This document shows, piece after piece, positions 14,610-23,431 of a stretch of 64,000 bases of DNA. Made by a program: the position numbers and the translations under genes. Under the pieces are notes generated by a model. It ran no database searches and was not told the origin of the DNA. It saw only the letters and a program-made list of their open reading frames with translations. Source of the DNA: DAOQVR01 sp035341665 (GTDB lineage Bacteria > Chloroflexota > Anaerolineae > JAAYZQ01); NCBI GenBank assembly GCA_035341665.1, contig DAOQVR010000006.1, positions 160,499-224,498 of the forward strand. The letters are read 5' to 3'. Each line of letters opens with the position of its first letter. Position 1 is the first letter of the stretch.

Positions 14610-16528
14610 GAGGTCACTCCTTCACCGGCCTGCGATACACGCTCTGCCGGGTCCATCTCCGGCCGGAACTGCGTTTCGTACAAATCGGCGTAGAGGCCGC
14701 CCCGCTCAAGCAGCTCGGCGTGGGTGCCCTGCTCCACCAGCCGGCCCTGGTCCATCACGAGGATCACGTCGGCCGCCAGGATCGTCGACAGCCGGTGAGC
14801 GATGACCAGGCTCGTTCGCCCACTCAGCAGGGGCTCCAGTGCCTCCTGGATCAGCGCCTCGCTCTGCGAGTCGAGGCTCGACGTCGCCTCGTCCAGGACG
14901 AGCAAGGAGGGGTTCTTCAGGATGACGCGGGCAATCGCCAGCCGCTGCTTCTCGCCGCCGCTGAGGCGGTAGGCGCGCTCGCCGACCACGGTGTCGTAGC
15001 CCTCGGGCAGGCTGGCGACCAGGTCATGGATGTGGGCCGCCCGGCAGGCACGCTCCAGCTCTTCCTGGGTGGCGCCTGGGCGGGCATACAGTAGGTTGGC
15101 CCGAACCGTGTCATGGAAGAGGTAGGTCTCCTGGGTGACCATGCCGATCTGCTGCGCCAACGATTCCTGTGTCACGCTGCGCAGGTCGTGGCCGTCCAGC
15201 GTGATGCGGCCCTCGGTAACGTCGTACAGCCGTGGTAGGAGGTAGGTGACGGTCGTCTTGCCGGCACCGCTGGGGCCGACCAGCGCGGCCAGTTGCCCCG
15301 GCTTGATCTCGAAGGTCAAGTCGCGCAGGGCCCAGCGCCGCGACGGGATGACGCGGGCGGCCTCGCCCGGTGTCTCACCGTTTGGGCCGGGCTGCTCGGG
15401 GGTCTGTTGCTCGTCCAGGTAGCTGAAGGAGACGTCCTCAAAGCGCAGATGACCCTCCACGCGGTTGAGCTCCGTCGCCCCAGGCTGATCCTGTACCTCG
15501 ATCGGCAGGTCGAGGTACTCAAAGACCCGCTCAAAGGAGACCATCGACTGGGCAAACTGGACCTGCACGTTAGAGAGCGACGAGATAGGACCATAGAGCC
15601 TATTCAGGTAAGCGGCAAAGGCAACGATGGTGCCGACGGTAATGGCATCGCGCAGCACCAGGTGTCCGCCAACCCAGTAGATGAGGGCTGTGCCGATGGC
15701 GCTGGCCATGCCGAGACCGAGGAAGAACCAGCGGCCCACCATGGCCTGCCGGACACCGGTGTCGCGCACGTTGCCTGCGGTCTTGCGGAAACGGGCCACC
15801 TCCTGGCGCTGCCGCCCAAAGGTCTTGACCAGGAGAACGCCGTTGATACCCAGCGTTTCGGTGACGATGTTGCTCATCTCGGCATTGAAGTCGAGTGCCT
15901 GGCGACGGAGGCGGCGCAGGATGCGGCCCACGCGCCGCGACGGCAGCAGGAAGAGCGGCAGGACAACCACTGAGAGGAGGGCCAGCCGCCACTCGATGGT
16001 GATCATCACGACGAGCGTGGAGATGAGCGTGAGGAGGTTGGTGACCAGGTCGGGCAGGGTCCCGATGATGGCGTTCTGCGCGCCGACCACGTCGTTGTTG
16101 AAGCGCGACACGATCTCACCCGACTTGGTGAGGGTGAAGAAGCGGAGCGACATGCGCTGAAGGTGATCGTACATCGACTGGCGCAGGTTGAAGATAATGC
16201 CCTCACCCGCGCGGGCACTCAGGTAGCGCTGTCCCACGCCAATCAGCCCGCTGACCAGGGGGATGCCGATCATGCCCAGCGCCAGCCAGCCCAGCCGGGC
16301 AAAGTCGCGGTTGGGGAGGACGTTGTCGATCAGGTCGCGGTACAGGAGGGGCGGGACCAGCCCGATAAGGGATGTAAGAAGGATCGCCAGCAGCAACAAC
16401 GCCAACGAGCGCCAGTAAGGGCGCGAGTAGACCACCACCCGTTTCAATAGCTGCCGGCTGACCTCGGGCCGCCCCTTCGATTCGTCGTACTCCATGAAAC
16501 CGCGCCATCCACCACCGTGAGCGTGCAC
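14606..16528 (-). CDS. ABC exporter (fused permease and ATPase, multidrug/lipid type)
   Basis: 640 residues. The N-terminal half (about 25-330) is a six-helix type-1 exporter domain. The C-terminal nucleotide-binding domain has Walker A VGPSGAGKTT, signature LSGGEKQRLA and Walker B LLVLDEATSSLD. It would work as a homodimer exporting drugs, lipids or peptides. An unusual insert of about 25 residues rich in Pro, Gly and Glu follows the first beta strand of the NBD, after FEDVSFSYLDEQ. The GTG at 16528 has GGGGAGG just upstream; an ATG at 16495 is a second choice with no clear ribosome-binding site. Sits 31 bp after the GNAT gene. Confidence 0.93.
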   Translation of the reverse strand: MHAHGGGWRGFMEYDESKGRPEVSRQLLKRVVVYSRPYWRSLALLLLAILLTSLIGLVPPLLYRDLIDNVLPNRDFARLGWLALGMIGIPLVSGLIGVGQRYLSARAGEGIIFNLRQSMYDHLQRMSLRFFTLTKSGEIVSRFNNDVVGAQNAIIGTLPDLVTNLLTLISTLVVMITIEWRLALLSVVVLPLFLLPSRRVGRILRRLRRQALDFNAEMSNIVTETLGINGVLLVKTFGRQRQEVARFRKTAGNVRDTGVRQAMVGRWFFLGLGMASAIGTALIYWVGGHLVLRDAITVGTIVAFAAYLNRLYGPISSLSNVQVQFAQSMVSFERVFEYLDLPIEVQDQPGATELNRVEGHLRFEDVSFSYLDEQQTPEQPGPNGETPGEAARVIPSRRWALRDLTFEIKPGQLAALVGPSGAGKTTVTYLLPRLYDVTEGRITLDGHDLRSVTQESLAQQIGMVTQETYLFHDTVRANLLYARPGATQEELERACRAAHIHDLVASLPEGYDTVVGERAYRLSGGEKQRLAIARVILKNPSLLVLDEATSSLDSQSEALIQEALEPLLSGRTSLVIAHRLSTILAADVILVMDQGRLVEQGTHAELLERGGLYADLYETQFRPEMDPAERVSQAGEGVTS

Positions 16529-16559
16529 TACCCTCCCCTTTCCGCCAGTTGTGTTGCTG

Positions 16560-17495
16560 CTACCATTCCTTGATCCAGACCTCGTACAGCTCGCAGTCAG
16601 GGCCCATCACCGACCCGTACAGGGCATTGGCCGCGGTGGAAAAGCCGCTCACGAAAGCCGTGAGTGCGCCCATGTGTTGGAGCCTCCGCAGGCCCTCAGC
16701 CAGGAGCGCTTTGCCCAGGCCCCGTCGCTGGTGAGCCGGCACCGTCGCCACCGGCTCGAACTGGGCGCTGCGGGTGACGTCGTCGAACCAGATGGTGCAA
16801 AAAGAGGCGATGGCTCCGTCGGGCGCCACAGCTACCAGGTCGAGGTCGCGGCGGTAGAGCGGGGCCGCCTGGACGTTGCGGTACCAGGAGGGGTCGTCCC
16901 GGTTCTCTACAGCCACCTTGATGTCGCCCTCGTGAAAGCCCAAGCCCGAGGCGTAGCAGCGCTCCAGCAGCTCGAGGCCGTCACCGAGGGAGCGGATGGT
17001 GTATCCCGGGGCCAGGGGCACGTCGGGGATCGGCGCATCCAACCAGCGCCGCCACTGGTGCTCGGGCCAGTCGTCCGGGGCATAGCCGCGCCGCCGCAGC
17101 ATATCGCGCCGCTGTGTGTCCTGCTCGGGTGCCCAGGCGTAGAGCCTGCGGGAGCCATCCTTCCTGACTTGGGGCAGGCGCTCCTCCGCCAGGGTGAGCA
17201 TCTCCTCTTCCAGCTCAGGGGTGCGTAGGGTGGGGTGCACGCAGAGGTGAACCTCTCCAGGGCCGCCGTCTGGCATGCAGAAGGCGACAATCTCGCCTTT
17301 CGCCTCCCAGAGAAACGCCACATCCTCCAGCCGCACCTTGGCGCAATTCAGGCAGGTGTGCCAGCGGGCATAGTCGAGCCGGGACACATGCCAGCTTCGC
17401 TCGAGATAGCCGTTGAGCACAAAGACACGGCGCAGGAACTCGCGCATGCGCCAGAAATCCTCTTCGGTCCGATAGGGTCGGAATACTGGCCTCAT
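16560..17495 (-). CDS. Two-domain GNAT acetyltransferase
   Basis: 311 residues from ATG 17495, which has GAGGAG ten bases upstream; earlier in-frame codons lack this. Two GNAT-like halves: residues 1-150 (degenerate, MRPVFRPYRTEEDFWRMREF) and 160-311, which keeps the acetyl-CoA loop VATVPAHQRRGLGKALLAEG. Such tandem GNATs acetylate small amines or protein termini; substrate unknown. Ten bp downstream of another GNAT gene, in the same transcript. Confidence 0.85.
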   Translation of the reverse strand: MRPVFRPYRTEEDFWRMREFLRRVFVLNGYLERSWHVSRLDYARWHTCLNCAKVRLEDVAFLWEAKGEIVAFCMPDGGPGEVHLCVHPTLRTPELEEEMLTLAEERLPQVRKDGSRRLYAWAPEQDTQRRDMLRRRGYAPDDWPEHQWRRWLDAPIPDVPLAPGYTIRSLGDGLELLERCYASGLGFHEGDIKVAVENRDDPSWYRNVQAAPLYRRDLDLVAVAPDGAIASFCTIWFDDVTRSAQFEPVATVPAHQRRGLGKALLAEGLRRLQHMGALTAFVSGFSTAANALYGSVMGPDCELYEVWIKEW

Positions 17496-17505
17496 AGAGA
17501 TCTCC

Positions 17506-18138
17506 TCATGGTCGGCCTTCGCGCCGCATCGCCCATATGGGCACGTCCAGCGCTGGCACCTTCCCTTCATACACTACCACAAAGCCGTGCCTCTCGTAGA
17601 TGCGAACCCCTCTCTCCGACCCCGTCTCGAGGTAGCACGCCGCCCGCTCGGCGTCGGCCCGGCACAGCATGGACTCTAGCAGCCGGCTTCCGAGGCCCAG
17701 CCCCTGGCTCGGCGGGTCCACGCCGATGGCCCAGAGGTACCAGTGCGGCATCTGGGCATGGGCATGATGGAGGCGCCCTGAGAGACGCTGATAGGAGTCA
17801 AAACGGCGGTAGGCAGCCCATCCCATCTTCAGGGGCGTAGCGTAGAGGCCACTGCGGAGAACCCGGCCGAGCGAGATGTCGGTTCCTCCAGGGGGGAGCC
17901 AACAGGCGACACCCTCCTTCTCCGCAGTCGTCAGGGCGCAGCCATAGAGGAGGGTGTAGTGAACGACCTTATCAAAGAGCCAGCCGAGCAGCGCCGCGCG
18001 CCGGGCGCCGTCTGGAACCACTGTCTCGTAGAGGGCATCGGTGTGGAAGGCCCGCGCGAGGAGGGCTCCGGCTCCGGCGCGGTGGGCCGGGTCAAGCGAC
18101 ACGGGATCACCCTGCTGCGATGTCTTCGCTCGCGCCAA
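17506..18138 (-). CDS. GNAT family acetyltransferase
   Basis: 210 residues if started at TTG 18138, chosen because AAGGAG lies eight bases upstream; a GTG at 18147 is too close to that sequence. GNAT motif A is LWAIGVDPPSQGLGLGSRLL and motif B follows as YLETGSERGVRIYERHGFVV. First gene of the long minus-strand array, with a promoter at 18161-18189. Confidence 0.85.
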   Translation of the reverse strand: MARAKTSQQGDPVSLDPAHRAGAGALLARAFHTDALYETVVPDGARRAALLGWLFDKVVHYTLLYGCALTTAEKEGVACWLPPGGTDISLGRVLRSGLYATPLKMGWAAYRRFDSYQRLSGRLHHAHAQMPHWYLWAIGVDPPSQGLGLGSRLLESMLCRADAERAACYLETGSERGVRIYERHGFVVVYEGKVPALDVPIWAMRREGRP

Positions 18139-18160
18139 AGCAAGCACTCCTTACGAGGGG

Positions 18161-18189
18161 AGTATAGCACAGTAGAAAGGAGAGCCCAA
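18161..18189 (-). promoter_or_regulatory. Promoter heading the 8.2-18.1 kb enzyme array
   Basis: TTGGGC (18189-18184), 17 bp, TATACT (18166-18161) on the minus strand, with a TGC extension before the -10. The expected start is about 10-15 bp before the GNAT start codon. Confidence 0.65.
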
Positions 18190-18237
18190 GTGGTTTGAGG
18201 AAGGTGCCTCCTGCGGCCCGGCGGCGTCGGCCTCGGC

Positions 18238-18900
18238 CTACGGCCCCTCGCGGGTGCCCCACTCCACTGGGATAGGGTCGCCCAGCACCGGCTCTGGGCG
18301 CAGCAGCATCACATCGAGCCACGCCCGCGCCAAGGCAAAGAGCTCGCGAAGCCGGTACCAGTCGGAATAGACGTACGTGTGCTGGTCAGCCACCGTGCCC
18401 ACAGCATCGAGGCCCAGCCGGTCGCAGGTAAAGATCGCGCGCGGGAGGTGGAACGCCTGCGTGACCAGCACTGCCTGTCGCACGCCGAAGATGGCCTTGG
18501 CCCGGTAGCAGCTGTCATAGGTCCGCCGGCCGGCATAGTCGAGCACCAGGTCCTCGCGTGGAATGCCTTGAGCCAGTGCGTACTCCATCATCCGGCCGGG
18601 CTCGTTGTAGTTCTCGAAGCGGTTGTCGCCGGTGAGCAGCAACTTGTTTACCCTGCCGGCGCGGTAGAGGTCAATGGCGGTGTCCATTCGGTCCGCCAGG
18701 GCATCGCTGAGCCGGCCGCTGGGCCAGTAGCCAGCGCCGAACACGATGGCCGCTGGGCGGGCAGGGGTTTCGGCGACGGCCGCATAGATCCGGTCCCGGG
18801 TACGGTGCCCCACCCACGCCCGCAGCACCCAGAGCAGGACCGCCAGGAGTAGGGATAGGACAAGCCCAACCAGAACGATGCGCCCCAACTGCTTGAGCAT
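18238..18900 (-). CDS. SanA/YdcF (DUF218) family membrane-anchored protein
   Basis: 220 residues from ATG 18900. Residues 6-26 form a transmembrane anchor; the rest is a DUF218 domain with PAAIVFGAGYWPSGRLSDAL and the signature VLVTQAFHLPRAIFTCDRLG. SanA and its homologues are linked to envelope barrier integrity and vancomycin sensitivity in enterobacteria; some family members act on peptidoglycan precursors or related lipids, but the reaction is not settled. It follows the mevalonate kinase gene by 20 bp in the PBP-mvk-sanA operon, which fits an envelope role. Confidence 0.87.
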   Translation of the reverse strand: MLKQLGRIVLVGLVLSLLLAVLLWVLRAWVGHRTRDRIYAAVAETPARPAAIVFGAGYWPSGRLSDALADRMDTAIDLYRAGRVNKLLLTGDNRFENYNEPGRMMEYALAQGIPREDLVLDYAGRRTYDSCYRAKAIFGVRQAVLVTQAFHLPRAIFTCDRLGLDAVGTVADQHTYVYSDWYRLRELFALARAWLDVMLLRPEPVLGDPIPVEWGTREGP

Positions 18901-18920
18901 TGGTAGACCGCGTGCCGGGC

Positions 18921-19862
18921 CTAGCTGACCTCGGTTATGAGCACACGGACCGCGCCGGCAAGCTGCAGCATCAATTCGACCTGGCCGCAGGATTCCTCGG
19001 TCACGAGTGCGATCATATTGCCGCCGCGTCCGGCGCCGGAGAGCTTGGCGCCCAACGCCCCGGCCTCGTGTGCGGCAGCCGCCAGCCGGTCCAGCTCCGG
19101 GCAGCTTACGTCCATCTGCCAAAGCAGGGCATGGTTCCGATCCATGAGTCCGCCCAGCTCGTCGACGCTCCCCCGGGCAATGGCTGCCCGCGCCTGCCGG
19201 GCGATGGAGCCAGCCTCCTCGAAGAGCGGCCGGTAGCGCAGTGGTTCCGCCTCGTACCTCCGGCGCAGGTCACCGACGACCTCCCGCGTTGGGCTTTCGA
19301 TCCCGGTATCTGCAATGGCCAGCAGGAAGGGCCGGCCCACCCAGAAGACCTCGCGGGTTTCGCCGCGCACAAAGAAGACGGGCTTTTCGAAGGCGACGAC
19401 TGTGTTGTCAATTCCCGAGGGAGTCCCGTGGTAGAGCACTTCGGTCTGGTAGACCAGATCGGAAATCGCCTGGGAGGTGAGCCAACGGTGATAGTAGGCG
19501 GCCAGGGCACGGACGATCGCGGTCGAGACGGAGGCCCCGCTGCCCATGCCGCGGGCGACGGGGACGGTCGACCTAACCGCGACGGTGAGGTCCGGGTCTG
19601 GCGCAGCCCGGATTGCCTCTAGGGCCAAGCGCACGATTGTGGCGAGGGGGTCATCCCGTGCTGCCTCACGCACGACGACTCGCCGGCCCAAGTCAGGCGC
19701 GTGGACGACGGTTCCCTGCCCTGGCGGCCCGCCCTCGGCCTGAGCCAATGCCTGCACCTGCGAGACCGGAACGGCAATAGCGGGGTAGCCATAGACGACG
19801 GCATGCTCCCCGAAGAGGATTACCTTGCCCGGCGCGCGGCCGGTCGAGGCGGGCTGACTCAT
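18921..19862 (-). CDS. mvk: Mevalonate kinase
   Basis: 313 residues, GHMP kinase. N-terminal APGKVILFGEHAVVYGYPAI is the mevalonate-kinase-specific substrate region, PVARGMGSGASVSTAIV near residue 100 is the GHMP ATP loop, and KLSGAGRGGNMIALV near the C-terminus is motif 3. It phosphorylates mevalonate to 5-phosphomevalonate, feeding isopentenyl diphosphate and hence undecaprenyl carriers. It lies between a penicillin-binding protein (7 bp upstream) and a SanA-like protein, so isoprenoid supply and wall synthesis appear co-expressed. No other mevalonate-pathway gene is in the window. Confidence 0.93.
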   Translation of the reverse strand: MSQPASTGRAPGKVILFGEHAVVYGYPAIAVPVSQVQALAQAEGGPPGQGTVVHAPDLGRRVVVREAARDDPLATIVRLALEAIRAAPDPDLTVAVRSTVPVARGMGSGASVSTAIVRALAAYYHRWLTSQAISDLVYQTEVLYHGTPSGIDNTVVAFEKPVFFVRGETREVFWVGRPFLLAIADTGIESPTREVVGDLRRRYEAEPLRYRPLFEEAGSIARQARAAIARGSVDELGGLMDRNHALLWQMDVSCPELDRLAAAAHEAGALGAKLSGAGRGGNMIALVTEESCGQVELMLQLAGAVRVLITEVS

Positions 19863-19869
19863 GCGGCTC

Positions 19870-22062
19870 TTACTGGGGCGTCGCGGTCGTGGTCAGAGGC
19901 GCGGTCGTCGTCAGCGTCGAGGTGGGCGTGACAGCGGGTGAGGGACCCGGGGTAACAGGGACAGCCACCTGGAAATAGGCTTCGACCACCCTGCGGAAGA
20001 GAGGCGCTGCGTATACGGAGCCTTCGCCCGAGTTCTGCACGATCACGGCGATGGCGATTTCGGGGTTCTGGGCCGGTGCGTAGCCGGCGAACCAGGCGTG
20101 CGGCAGGTCCTGACCACTCTCGGCGGTGCCGGTCTTGCCAGCCACCGGCACGATGAGCCCTTTGAAGGGTTTGTACGCCGTGCCATACGTGGCGGAGGTC
20201 ACTTTGAAGAGGCTGTCCTGCATAACTGCCAGGTTCTGGGGGGAGATGGGCAGCTGCCCGGCGACGATTGGCTCAAAGGTACGCTCAGGCTTGGCCACGT
20301 CGGCGGCGATCCGCTCGACGACTTGTGGCTGGTACAGCGTTCCACCGTTGCCGATGGCGGCATAGAGCCGCGCTGCCTGCAGGGGCGTGACTTTCAGCTC
20401 GCCCTGCCCGATCGACAGGTTGACGGTATCGCCCGGGGACCACCCTTCTCCTTTGGTTTCCATCTTCCAGGCGCCATCCGGCACCAGGCCCATCTCTTCT
20501 TCGATCTCAACACCCGTTTTCGCTCCGAAACCGCACAGCCGGGCATAGTCGGGTAGCGTGTCTTTGCCCAGCCCATCGAGCAGAAGGCCGACGTCGTAGA
20601 AAGTGATGTCGCATGACACGGTCAGAGCCCTGCTGAGGGCGATGGTCCCGTGCCCGCGGGTAGCCCAGCACCCCTTGCGCCACTGCGCGCCCAGCTTGGT
20701 CCAGGTACCCCGGCACACGAATGTGCTGGCGCCCGTCAGGCCGCCCTCCTCCATGCCGGCTGTCATGGTCACAACCTTGAACATGCTGCCGGCCGGGTAG
20801 GTGCCCTGGGCGGCGCGGTTCACCAGGGGGCGCCCGGGATCCTGCTGCAGGCGCAGCCAGTCCTCCGCACTGATTCCGGTAGGGAAGAGGTTGGGGTCAA
20901 ACGACGGGTAGGTGGCCATGGCCAGCACGCGGCCCGTCTGCGCCTCAAGCACGACGATCGCTCCCAGCGTCTGCCCCAGGATCTCCTGGACCTGCTTCTG
21001 GAAGACGCGGTCGAAGGTAGTGTAGATGCTGCTGTTGGGCTTGGCCTGCCGTTCGGCCAGGGTCACGAGCACCTTACCGGTTGTGGAGAGGATCTGGAGC
21101 CGCGCCCCTCGCTGGCCGGCGAGGTAGGGTTCGCCCCAGAGCTCCAGCCCCAGGCGGCCTACCGGCTCATCGCCCTCATAGCCCCGCGCGCGCCACTGTT
21201 CGACCTCTTCCTCGGCGATTGGTCCTACGATGCCGACAATGTGGGGTGCGATGATGTCGGTGTTGTACGACCGTGTGAAAGCCGGCCGCATCTCGACCCC
21301 TGGCAGAGAGCTGAGGAAGTCATAGCTGGCGCGGGCGGCGTCCGCACTGATCGTGCCCAGGCGGACATACCAACTGGGGGGTTGGCCGGCGTACCGCGCC
21401 TGGATGTCGGCGATCGGCTGCCCGAGAAATGCGCTGAGGTTGGCCAGTAGGGTGGCTTCGTCCTCAATCTTGCCAGGAATGACGCCGACTTCGACCAGCT
21501 CCCCCTGGACAGCCAGGCCCAGGCCGTTGCGGTCGTAGATGTTCCCGCGAGACGGCACCTGTTTCGTCAGGCTCGCAAAGGAGTCGTCGCTCAACTGGGG
21601 AAAGATGAGCGCCTTCGACCAATCCACCCCCCACCTGCCGTCGGCATAGTCCAGGCTCATCAGGTTCTGGACTTCAAAGTCCCCGACCAGCTCGGTCTGC
21701 ACCTGCACGGCAAAGGCAACTTCGGCAGTCGTGCCGGGCTGGAATGCAGACAGGATTCGCGGGGTCACCTGCGAGATCGTGGCTTCGCGGTACACCGTGG
21801 CATAGATGTCGACAAACTCGCTCTCTGGCACAACCCGTTGGGAGGCAGGGCTCAGCAGGCTGTACATCGCCGGATAATCGCCCCGCTCCCACGCCTGAAG
21901 AAAGGCAAAGGCAACTTCGTCGGCGGCAGGCAGGTCGAGCGTGGGCGATGGTGGCGGAGGGGTTGCCGTGACATTGGGAGGCAAGATCCCACAGCCGAAA
22001 AGGGTCGGGCTCAATGACGACAGCGCAACCAAGGTCACGACAAGCCGCGTGAGATATTTCAT
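19870..22062 (-). CDS. Class B penicillin-binding protein (MecA-N/PBP2 type lipoprotein)
   Basis: 730 residues from ATG 22062. A lipoprotein-type signal (LSPTLFGCGILPP, Cys at about 24) is followed by an NTF2-like MecA_N domain (ADEVAFAFLQAWERGDYPAM), a PBP dimerisation domain, and a transpeptidase domain with YPAGSMFKVV (SxxK), LTVSCDITFY (SxD as in PBP2 proteins) and VAGKTGTAE (KTG). It cross-links peptidoglycan outside the membrane. The C-terminus ends in a short Thr/Pro tail. The MecA_N domain is shared with low-affinity PBPs, but reduced beta-lactam affinity cannot be judged. First gene of an operon with mvk and sanA-like genes. Confidence 0.93.
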   Translation of the reverse strand: MKYLTRLVVTLVALSSLSPTLFGCGILPPNVTATPPPPSPTLDLPAADEVAFAFLQAWERGDYPAMYSLLSPASQRVVPESEFVDIYATVYREATISQVTPRILSAFQPGTTAEVAFAVQVQTELVGDFEVQNLMSLDYADGRWGVDWSKALIFPQLSDDSFASLTKQVPSRGNIYDRNGLGLAVQGELVEVGVIPGKIEDEATLLANLSAFLGQPIADIQARYAGQPPSWYVRLGTISADAARASYDFLSSLPGVEMRPAFTRSYNTDIIAPHIVGIVGPIAEEEVEQWRARGYEGDEPVGRLGLELWGEPYLAGQRGARLQILSTTGKVLVTLAERQAKPNSSIYTTFDRVFQKQVQEILGQTLGAIVVLEAQTGRVLAMATYPSFDPNLFPTGISAEDWLRLQQDPGRPLVNRAAQGTYPAGSMFKVVTMTAGMEEGGLTGASTFVCRGTWTKLGAQWRKGCWATRGHGTIALSRALTVSCDITFYDVGLLLDGLGKDTLPDYARLCGFGAKTGVEIEEEMGLVPDGAWKMETKGEGWSPGDTVNLSIGQGELKVTPLQAARLYAAIGNGGTLYQPQVVERIAADVAKPERTFEPIVAGQLPISPQNLAVMQDSLFKVTSATYGTAYKPFKGLIVPVAGKTGTAESGQDLPHAWFAGYAPAQNPEIAIAVIVQNSGEGSVYAAPLFRRVVEAYFQVAVPVTPGPSPAVTPTSTLTTTAPLTTTATPQ

Positions 22063-22093
22063 AGCACCATTCCCCGGTCTAGCGAACGCTCTG

Positions 22094-22122
22094 AGTATAC
22101 TCCACCTCCAGGGCCTCGGCAA
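22094..22122 (-). promoter_or_regulatory. Promoter of the PBP-mvk-sanA operon
   Basis: TTGCCG (22122-22117), 17 bp, TATACT (22099-22094) on the minus strand, giving a leader of about 25 nt before the PBP start. It lies in the gap after the pgk stop and so separates this operon from the sugar cluster. Confidence 0.7.
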
Positions 22123-22178
22123 GGCCGGACGAGCGCAGTTGACCGGGTGTGAGGCCCGGCCTTGGCAATGCACCCTCC

Positions 22179-23354
22179 TCAGCGATCGTTGAGCGCTGCC
22201 ACCCCAGGCAGGACACGGCCCTCGAGATACTCCAGCGACGCACCGCCGCCGGTCGAGACATGGGTCATCTGTTTGGCGACGCCGGCTTTCTTGACGGCGC
22301 TGGCACTGTCGCCGCCGCCGATGACGGTGATGGCGCCAGTCGTCGCGAGCAGCTTGGCGATGGCGAACGTGCCCTCGGCGAACCGGGGGAACTCGAAGAC
22401 CCCCATCGGGCCATTCCACACCACAAGCTTCGCTGCCTGCAGCACCTCGCCGAACTTGGCGAGGCTCTTGGGCCCGATGTCCAGCATGCGCCAGCCCGCG
22501 GGAATGCTATCGACGTCGACCACCTGGCTGGCTGCCTCTGCATCGAACCTGTCGGCAACCACGGCGTCGTCCGGGAGCATGAGCCGTCGACCGGCCTTTT
22601 CCATGATCTCCTTGGCTGTTTCCAAGGAGCCGGTTTCCACCAGGCTGTCCTGCATGTTGTGGCCCTTGGCAGCCAGGAAGGTGTTGGCCATGCCGCCGCC
22701 GATGATGAGCGTGTCGCACTTGCTCAGCAGGTTACCGACCACCCTGATCTTGTCGCTGATCTTGGCCCCTCCCAGGATGGCGACGTAGGGATGGGCCGGG
22801 TTCTCGGTCGCGCGTCCCAGGTACTCCAGCTCCTGCTCCATGAGAAAGCCCGAGACGGCGGGCAGGAAGTGCGCGACACCCTCCGTAGAGGCATGGGCGC
22901 GGTGGGCAGATCCGAATGCGTCGTTGACATACAAATCGCCCAGCCTGGCCATCTGCCCTGCGAGCTCGAGATCGTTCTTCTCTTCCCCCTTGTGAAAGCG
23001 GGTATTCTCCAGCATCAGGACCTCTCCAGGCTGGAGCGCTGCAGCCATCGCTTCCACCTCGGCTCCCACGCAGTCGGGCGCCATCCGGACCGGCCTGCCC
23101 AGCAACCTGGCTAGCACCTCGGCCGCGGGCCTCAGGCTGAACTCGGGATCGAACCCGGTGCCTTTAGGCCGTCCCAGGTGGCTCATCAGGATCACAGATG
23201 CCCCCTGCCCGAGCGCATACTGGATGGTCGGCAAGGCTGCCCGAATTCGCTTGTCGTCTGTAACCTCACCGTCCTGCATGGGTACATTGAAGTCGACGCG
23301 CATCAGGACACGCTTGCCCCGGCAGTCAATGTCACGGATCGTCTTCTTGGTCAT
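22179..23354 (-). CDS. pgk: Phosphoglycerate kinase
   Basis: 391 residues from ATG 23354 (AGGAGAGAAGAA upstream). Signatures: RVLMRVDFNVPMQDG at the N-terminus, ILGGAKISDKIRVV in the centre and TVIGGGDSASAVKKAG near the C-terminal nucleotide site. It makes ATP from 1,3-bisphosphoglycerate in glycolysis, or the reverse. Full length. Last gene of the fourteen-gene carbohydrate row; 77 bp after the amylase-MalQ fusion. gap is present in the cluster but separated from pgk by five genes. Confidence 0.96.
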   Translation of the reverse strand: MTKKTIRDIDCRGKRVLMRVDFNVPMQDGEVTDDKRIRAALPTIQYALGQGASVILMSHLGRPKGTGFDPEFSLRPAAEVLARLLGRPVRMAPDCVGAEVEAMAAALQPGEVLMLENTRFHKGEEKNDLELAGQMARLGDLYVNDAFGSAHRAHASTEGVAHFLPAVSGFLMEQELEYLGRATENPAHPYVAILGGAKISDKIRVVGNLLSKCDTLIIGGGMANTFLAAKGHNMQDSLVETGSLETAKEIMEKAGRRLMLPDDAVVADRFDAEAASQVVDVDSIPAGWRMLDIGPKSLAKFGEVLQAAKLVVWNGPMGVFEFPRFAEGTFAIAKLLATTGAITVIGGGDSASAVKKAGVAKQMTHVSTGGGASLEYLEGRVLPGVAALNDR

Positions 23355-23431
23355 ATTTCTTCTCTCCTGTAGGGCGCCCGCTATGGGTGCCTGTGCGGGG
23401 CATGCCGCGGGGTGCCCGGTTTTCTCCCAGG

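Noticed and set aside
23138..23170. GATCGAACCC stretch resembling a tRNA T-loop
   Set aside because: It is inside pgk coding sequence (FDPEFSLRP) and no acceptor or anticodon stem accompanies it. No tRNA was found anywhere in the window.
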